This document shows positions 20,424 through 25,798 of a stretch of 25,798 nucleotides of DNA, one piece after another. A program made the position numbers and the translations under genes. The DNA comes from Plakobranchus ocellatus. Lineage: Eukaryota > Mollusca > Gastropoda > Plakobranchidae. Position 1 is the first letter of the stretch. The number at the start of each line of letters is the position of its first letter. The notes below the pieces were generated by a model. It searched no databases. It was not told the origin of the DNA and saw only the letters and a list, made by a program, of their open reading frames with translations. The DNA lies in contig BLXT01000744.1 of the NCBI GenBank assembly GCA_019648995.1, positions 803,730-829,527 on the forward strand, in the 5' to 3' direction.

Positions 20424-20851
20424 CTGAGAAAGGTAATGGAAATGATCTTTGATGAAACATTTTTCATAGTCTTTTTTCTTATTTCAGAAAAGAACTATTG
20501 ATCATGAGAAATACTTACAGAATAGCTACAGGTTTTGCAATTAGCTACTATCAAGGTCTTTTTGACTATAGGTCACCACAGAAGTCATAGTCAGAATATT
20601 ATTCAAGCAAGTCTTGATCATTATTAGAGTGAAGCTATCTTAAAACTAACTTGACTTCGTTAACATGAATCTCAAATAATATTGTAGGAAAAATTAATAT
20701 AATATAGCTTACCAGAAAAAAAGGTAGGGAAAAAGGCAAAGAGCTGCTTCAAATATGTACAATAGAAAAATGGAGAGTCTTAGCACAGGAGCTTTTCATC
20801 AATCATCATTTCATTTAGGATTCTTTAAATCTATAGAGACATGGTACTCAC

Positions 20852-20974
20852 ATTATACACTGTGGATGTGCCCACAAGCAAACTGTTACGAAGCGTTATG
20901 TCAGCCGTGTTGCGATCGATTTCAAAATAGTAGGCTGCTGATGTGTTTACATATTCTTCATACACAAGAGGACC
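20852..20974 (-). CDS. e6, type B exon (41 codons): middle of R3
   Basis: Acceptor CTTCAG, donor GTGAGT. The exon reads GPLVYEEYVN, YYFEIDRNTADITL (F-x-I-D then x-T-x-x-I), and ends STVYN. Glycine of the usual T-G is replaced by A. The LDRE position reads LLVG. The downstream intron 20424-20851 (428 bp) shows nothing recognisable. Confidence 0.92.
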
Positions 20975-21243
20975 CTGAAGGAGAGACATAATAATAGATT
21001 GAAATAAAAAAATTGTAAAATACATTATTAAAATTAAAAGTATAATGCATTGTGGAATAAGAGGAATGTGATAAAACTTTTCAATTTTTTATACTTGCAA
21101 GAGAAAAAGAAATAATCAAAAACATAGTTGAATTTTTAAGCCTTCCCTTAAAAAGTAAATTATTATTTTAATTGTCTATCTTTAGAGAATAACAGACTAG
21201 TTTCAAGAGCTTTACCTTCTGCTTATAAATATAGGACTTGAGG

Positions 21244-21359
21244 CAGAGAGAGAGGGAGAGAAAGCGAATGAGAGGAGAAAGAGAGAGAAAAAGGGAGAAA
21301 GATAAAACGTGACAGTAGGGGCCAAGAGAGAGAGAGAGAGAGAGGGAAAAAGAGGGAAA
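21244..21359. repeat. GA-rich imperfect microsatellite
   Basis: Interrupted GA/GGGA repeats in two blocks (about 21244-21298 and 21324-21359), in the intron between e5 and e6. On the sense strand this is a pyrimidine tract beginning about 25 bases after the e5 donor. Confidence 0.85.
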
Positions 21360-21383
21360 CTGTATAAGATCAAACTTGCTCAC

Positions 21384-21584
21384 CCTAGCATCCTGATCTG
21401 TAGCGGTGACACCAGCATAGATCACAGCTGCTCCTGGCAAGGTGTTCTCAGACAATGCTGGGTTCAGCAGTTGGTATGGTGTGTTGATAAAAATCGGAGA
21501 GAACGAGTTACGGAGAACATTCAATACCACAGTAGCTTGGCCACTCCTCTGAGGTACGCGGTTGTCAACAGCCACGACAGTTAG
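21384..21584 (-). CDS. e5, type A exon (67 codons): end of R2, start of R3
   Basis: Acceptor TTCTCAG, donor GTGAGC. It reads LTVVAVDNRVPQRSGQ, linker VLRNSFSPIF, opening strand LSENTLPG, and TATDQDAR. It is the longest A exon in the window because of extra residues around NTPYQLLNPAL before the conserved glutamate. DxNDN is replaced by RNSFS. Just inside the downstream intron (20975-21383, 409 bp) is a GA-rich tract, which is CT-rich on the sense strand. Confidence 0.94.
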
Positions 21585-22369
21585 CTGAGAACCAAAGTTT
21601 GAGATCATTACAATATCAAGTTGAGATGAAACAACCAAAGTCTGACAGTACATAATAATATGAAGAGCATGAAACTACGTTTCAATATTTATTGTTACAT
21701 AGAAGGAGAAATGAATAAAATTAGGGATCAGCAAGGCAAAGTGCATCAGCAAAGACAAAAGCTTACCATTTTTGGCAGTTTATGGGGGGAAAATGCACGT
21801 ATTACTGGGACAATCAAGAGACTGAGGTGGGCCTACAAGAACTGTGATACAACAAATTTTGCTGAAACTAAAAGTTTGTTGAAAAGATAATTTTTTACTT
21901 CTACAAACTTGGAGAAATATAAATAATCTGGTTTCATTGAATTGCAAATACATTTCCTTATTCTTTAGAAAAATATATCTATACATGAAATCTTAATCAT
22001 CTTTCTATACTTTTTCTGCATAAATTGTCAAGGAGAACCCAACTGTGGTTTCAAATTAAACTTTCTTTTACGTTTTTCTTTACTTGCAGCTTTTTTAAAT
22101 CATTTCAATTTTTTTAGAAACTTGCTTTCCCTATTTGAAGAGAGCGTATAAAGAATAAAAATATAAGAATATCGAGAGTTAAAATCATTAAATAAAAGTG
22201 AGACACTGAAACTAGATCTCTTGTGCTTCTTTAAAAAAATATTAAATCAATATATTTTCTAGCAGTTGATCACTGGTTATCTCTTGTTACTCTAAATTGT
22301 TCATCTTTTTTTCTTAACAGAATTCAAAGAGAGACAGACAAAAAAAGGACACACTACTTTTTTACATAC

Positions 22370-22507
22370 CACAAACTGCGTCTGTCTTGTGAGATCTTCG
22401 GTCAGGCGTCTCTTTACAGCAATCTCTCCTGTGATTGGCTGGATATCAAAATAGTCCAGTGGTTTGAGATCCACTCCAGTAGTTTGGAAGGAGTATGTCA
22501 CCAAATC
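22370..22507 (-). CDS. e4, type B exon (46 codons): middle of R2
   Basis: Acceptor TTCTAG, donor GTATGT. The exon begins DLVTYSFQTTG, then DYFDIQPITGEIAV, a textbook cadherin middle segment, and ends RQTQFV. The LDRE position reads LTEDL. The downstream intron 21585-22369 (785 bp) is AT-rich with no recognisable element. Confidence 0.93.
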
Positions 22508-23710
22508 CTAGAAGAGCACAAGAGATTATTAGAATGTAAGAACAACATTTCTTAAAAAGATTGGGTAAAAGTCTACATGCCAATAGTGCAACCAGGATTC
22601 TGTTAAAAATTGGGTTTTAGATACATTTGGGTACCATCACAAAGATGTTTTCCTCCTTCATATGGTGCAAACTTTGCTGATATAGCTTGTATAGAAAGAG
22701 AAATATATGTAGCAGTTCCTTAACTTAAAAAGATAAAAATGATCATTTTTTTGATGCGAATCATTTACCACAGATACCATAGACATCTATACATAAATTA
22801 ATGGTAATTTTAACCTCTTTAATTTACTATTTTGATTTGCATTCAGTCATGAAGATCCACACTTGACTTTTTTTAAGATCACTCCACACATAGGTAATAT
22901 TATAGTTCTTTTTGATAGATATAACATCTGCCTGTAACTCCTTTAAAAAAATCATTCACCAAATCCTCGTGTTACTTGACTGTCTCATGTCTTCACAGAG
23001 GTAACTCAGCCTTTTTGTAGTTTTCGAAATTATAAAACTGGCAAGGTTGAATTTTAAAGAAAGAATAGAATCCTTAAATGTGTCATTTGCAACACGTGGA
23101 CCAGCCTGGGCTGGTTTCCATTCTTTATGACATGCACATGATCCATTCAACATAAAGATGTTTGATATCAGCAATGTTAAAACAGTATTTATAAATAGCC
23201 ATAACACAACAGAATATCTCAAACCGTGTGATAAAACCCTACAAAGGTTTTGTCTCTTTACTGAATGTACAGATACAGATTCGATTCTGTCCTTGTAAGA
23301 GATAACTTGCAGCTTTAACTGGTTGGACTTCTGCAGGAATCTTATATTCCAAGGAACAAATTTTTAGTTCCTCTAAGCACAGATTTTTCAGTCTTTGTAG
23401 GCAAAAACGAAATCTTGATTTTTACAATTAGCATTCGTATCTTATTGAATATCAGTCAGGTAACCCGAAACTTATGTCATTTTTCTTCAAATGCCACATA
23501 TTATATGACAGTTGCTAATATTACTTCAGCATGAGGAAGATTACTCAATCTGCTTTAACCTTTGAAAAATCTATGTTGGTGTTTATCTTAAAACTAAATT
23601 GTGTTCTATTTTTTTTCTTTCCTCTGTTATTTCCAACCCGAACTGATGCCATTTCTCAGAAGATGTTATGCCATTCCTTAGTAAAAGTGAGAAAACATTA
23701 CTATTCTTAC

Positions 23711-23893
23711 CCCATCTGAATCGCTGGCAGACACATTGACAGGGTTGTACCCAACGGGCTCCAGTTCATGGAAGGTGGCAGTGTAGGAGGGAAGACTAAA
23801 GGCAGGGGAGGATGGATTGCGCAGTACACTGGCTGTCACTGTGGTTGTAGCACTTAGCTGAGGGCGGGCATCATCAAACACTATCACGTTGAT
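23711..23893 (-). CDS. e3, type A exon (61 codons): end of R1, start of R2
   Basis: Acceptor CGGCAG, donor GTAAGA. The exon reads INVIVFDDARPQLS (closing strands), linker VLRNPSSPAF, opening strand HELEPVG, and SASDSDG for DxD. It has the common 183-bp length. DxNDN is replaced by RNPSS. The downstream intron 22508-23710 (1,203 bp) contains only an 88-codon minus-strand open frame of doubtful meaning (22956-23222). Confidence 0.93.
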
Positions 23894-24340
23894 CTGCCGA
23901 GTTAAAAAGAATTTTTTTTTTTTAAATGACATTGATAACTTGAAATCCAAGTTTCCAGGCATCAAACAAATTGATGCATCATTTCAGGAAAAGTATACAA
24001 AAACACGGGCAATTTTTGTTACTTGTATTAAAAAATTACTTTGTTTATGAGAGAGACCTGAATATAAGAGTGCAAACTAATAAGGAAAACAGTCTTATGC
24101 TGAAGTAAGAGACAGTGTGGAAAATAAGTGAATAGATAGGTTGCTGCGAAGGGAATTAAAACATTTAGTGAAAAAAAGTAAAGTAGGCAGAGAAAAGATA
24201 TGACAACAAGAACAGAATGTTAAAATCAACATGACAGCCAAGGTGAAACAAACATTTACAAAAGATCGCCATGTTGGATCAGAAATGACTGCCAATGCTT
24301 ACAAGCACAGTATATGATGATAATGATATATGGCACTCAC

Positions 24341-24484
24341 ATAATAGATGTCTTCATTGTCTGGTTTTATGTCTCTTAGTAAGAAGAGCTCGCCAGAGCT
24401 GGCTTGAAGTGATGGTACAGTGCGACGAACACCAAAATAGAATGGCTCGGAGTACTGACCTACAACCCTGTACTGGAGGTTACC
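24341..24484 (-). CDS. e2, type B exon (48 codons): middle of R1
   Basis: Acceptor CTCTCAG, donor GTGAGT. It reads GNLQYRVVGQ at the start, PFYFGV at the F-x-I-D position, and SSGELFLLRDI at the T-G-x-I position, ending DIYY. An insert of about seven residues (RRTVPSLQ) before SSGE makes it one of the longest B exons. LDRE is absent (RDIKPDNED). Identified from splice sites and from alignment with the other B exons. The downstream intron 23894-24340 (447 bp) is featureless. Confidence 0.88.
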
Positions 24485-25316
24485 CTGAGAGAGGAATTTC
24501 AGAAAATTACAATGATGGTCAGTTAGTTGACAATTTCAAAATAAAGACAACTGTAAAAATGATAATTAAAGGTAGGATTACTCGTACAAAATAGACATTT
24601 AAAAAACTGGGATGGTGTAGCAATAATATCAAAAATGATAATGATTATGATGATTATTTAAAAAGTAAAAAAAAATGAATTAATCATGCAAAAAAAATAA
24701 AACAGCCTTGAGTGTATACTATTTTACTTCATGTATCATTTTGGCTGATCAAATTAAGTAAGTCATATAATCATATAAAACTTATTACTATTGTTCAAAT
24801 CTCTCTGTAACTTTTCCTTTCTAACACCTATAGGTGGTGTACCATATGCATTGCAAGCCGAGTAAATCAAGCACAAGTCCTTGTGGACACTTTTTCTTGA
24901 GCTAGAACCTTTTTAAAAATTTTTGGTGGCTCACACAAGACAGTGAAGAAAGTAAAAGCTTAATACAATTGTGATAGAGATGTTGGCTTTTTATTCGCGT
25001 GTCAAAAGATTTTATTTCTCTATAAAAGTGTAAATTATGTCTATTCTTGATAAAATTTGTTCAAATGTGACTTGTGGCTAATATGTGCAGGTCCCTTCAG
25101 GTATAAATGCCCAAAACTTTTGTTGACTGGATCATACCTTTGACTAAAATAAGAAGAAAAGGCAAAGAAGTTTTGTACTCTCCATTGTTCATTTGGACCA
25201 AACAGTCCATCATTAAAAATGTCTCTCTTCCTTTCTGCTGGCAAAAATTTAAAAATCATGAATAATTCTCAACAGTAGAGAAAACTAAAAATACCTTCCC
25301 TTCAAATTTTACTAAC

Positions 25317-25505
25317 CACGAGGTCATTGTCAACGCCTCTGACAATGAAAGAACTTTGCAGGCCAAATGAATCTTCACGGAGTCCAGTCCAGGTGTAGTT
25401 TGCAGGGTCAAAAAACGGTGCCAAATCAGTAGCCACAGTGAAGCTAACTGTTATTTGACATGTCCTTGGTGTTGGGAATCCTTGATCACTTGCCAGCACA
25501 GTGAA
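25317..25505 (-). CDS. e1, type A exon (63 codons): end of upstream repeat R0, start of R1
   Basis: Minus-strand acceptor TTTTCAG, donor GTTAGT. The exon opens with FTVLASDQGFPTPRTC (closing strands of R0), then the linker TVATDLAPFF, then REDSFG and VDNDLV. The linker has neither DxNDN nor the Arg-Asn replacement seen in most other linkers. DxD survives as DND. Cys16 sits in the closing strand; its likely partner would lie in the R0 opening exon, outside the window. The downstream intron 24485-25316 (832 bp) shows no recognisable element. Confidence 0.9.
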
Positions 25506-25798
25506 CTGAAAAGCATGTCGGCCATAATAAAATAAAATTAAATTCTTAAATGCAATAGTGATTTTGAAAACATCTAGTAGGTCTACCAGCATAGGTAATG
25601 ACAATAAGAATTTTATCAGTTGCTCGACCATGTACTAATGTAAAAATAATGTATAAAGCATCCTGAATCTATCATAATTAACAATGATTTCAACATTCCT
25701 TTCACTATGAATGACTTAACAAAAATCAACAAAATATTTTTGAAAGTATGGATTAAACACACACATACCACACAAAAACAAAAAAAAAAAAAAAAAAA
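25506..25798 (-). other. Intron upstream of e1, running off the window
   Basis: Non-coding. A type B exon is expected next upstream, but none is found before the window edge. The stretch holds a short CA-rich tract near 25757-25776 and ends in a run of about 19 A at 25780-25798. Confidence 0.7.

Larger units (their letters stand above)
472..25505 (-). other. Partial gene for a giant multi-repeat cadherin-like protein (33 internal exons)
   Basis: One minus-strand transcription unit explains all the coding signal. Thirty-three exons, every one a multiple of three and flanked by minus-strand AG and GT, join in phase 0 into 1,753 residues without a stop. The product is a chain of extracellular cadherin repeats of about 100-115 residues: opening strand P-x-F...E, A-T-D-x-D, then Y-x-(I/L), F-x-I-D-x-x-T-G-x-I, then V-x-A-x-D-x-G-x-P and V-x-V. 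Sixteen repeats are complete. Cadherin repeats normally bind calcium between domains and mediate adhesion at the cell surface, but here DxNDN and LDRE are missing throughout. No signal peptide, EGF or laminin-G domain, membrane segment or tail is seen, so the gene continues on both sides. Candidates include Fat- or Dachsous-like giants or an unnamed invertebrate cadherin; I cannot assign an ortholog. Which cell or tissue expresses it is not visible. Confidence 0.93.

Noticed and set aside
1..25798. CRISPR arrays, operons or prokaryotic elements
   Set aside because: The tandem arrays have no spacers, and the coding signal is split by GT/AG introns throughout; the sequence is eukaryotic.

Overview
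The window is animal nuclear DNA: AT-rich, dense with short GT/AG introns, microsatellites and decayed tRNA-like repeats. It shows no bacterial gene organisation. I recognise one gene, on the minus strand, running through nearly the whole window and leaving it at both ends. It encodes an internal stretch of a giant extracellular cadherin-repeat protein. A lophotrochozoan such as a mollusc would fit the intron density and the style of the tRNA-derived repeats, but that is a weak inference.

I could place 33 consecutive internal exons, numbered e1 (highest coordinates) to e33 (lowest) in transcription order. They total 5,259 coding bases, or 1,753 residues, with no stop or frameshift. Every intron is phase 0. 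The exons alternate strictly between two kinds. Type A (61-67 codons) carries the closing strands of one cadherin repeat (A-x-D-x-G-x-P then V-x-V), an inter-repeat linker ending in P-x-F, and the opening strands of the next repeat up to A-T-D-x-D. Type B (39-50 codons) carries the middle of the repeat (I-x-Y-x-(I/L), F-x-I-D-x-x-T-G-x-I). Together they make 16 complete repeats (R1-R16, where Rk = e(2k-1), e(2k), e(2k+1)) plus a partial repeat at each edge. No start, signal peptide, membrane segment, cytoplasmic tail, promoter or polyadenylation site lies in the window.

The repeats are cadherin-like but their calcium sites are systematically altered. The DxD motif, the opening-strand glutamate and the A-x-D motif mostly survive. 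The linker DxNDNxP is absent at all 17 linkers, usually replaced by an x-R-(N/D)-x-x-x-P pattern, and LDRE is absent from all 16 middle exons. The 1,753 residues hold only nine cysteines. Eight form four intra-repeat pairs; the ninth closes a repeat that begins upstream of the window.

Introns of 175-2,180 bases hold a 42-bp minisatellite (17356-18077), an older 38-bp one (19628-20001) that may derive from a tRNA-like SINE, two diverged direct duplications (near 4.3-4.65 kb and 16.5-16.8 kb), a tRNA-derived SINE relic near 3.5 kb, and several microsatellites. Both window ends are homopolymers (T at the start, A at the end), which suggests contig boundaries.
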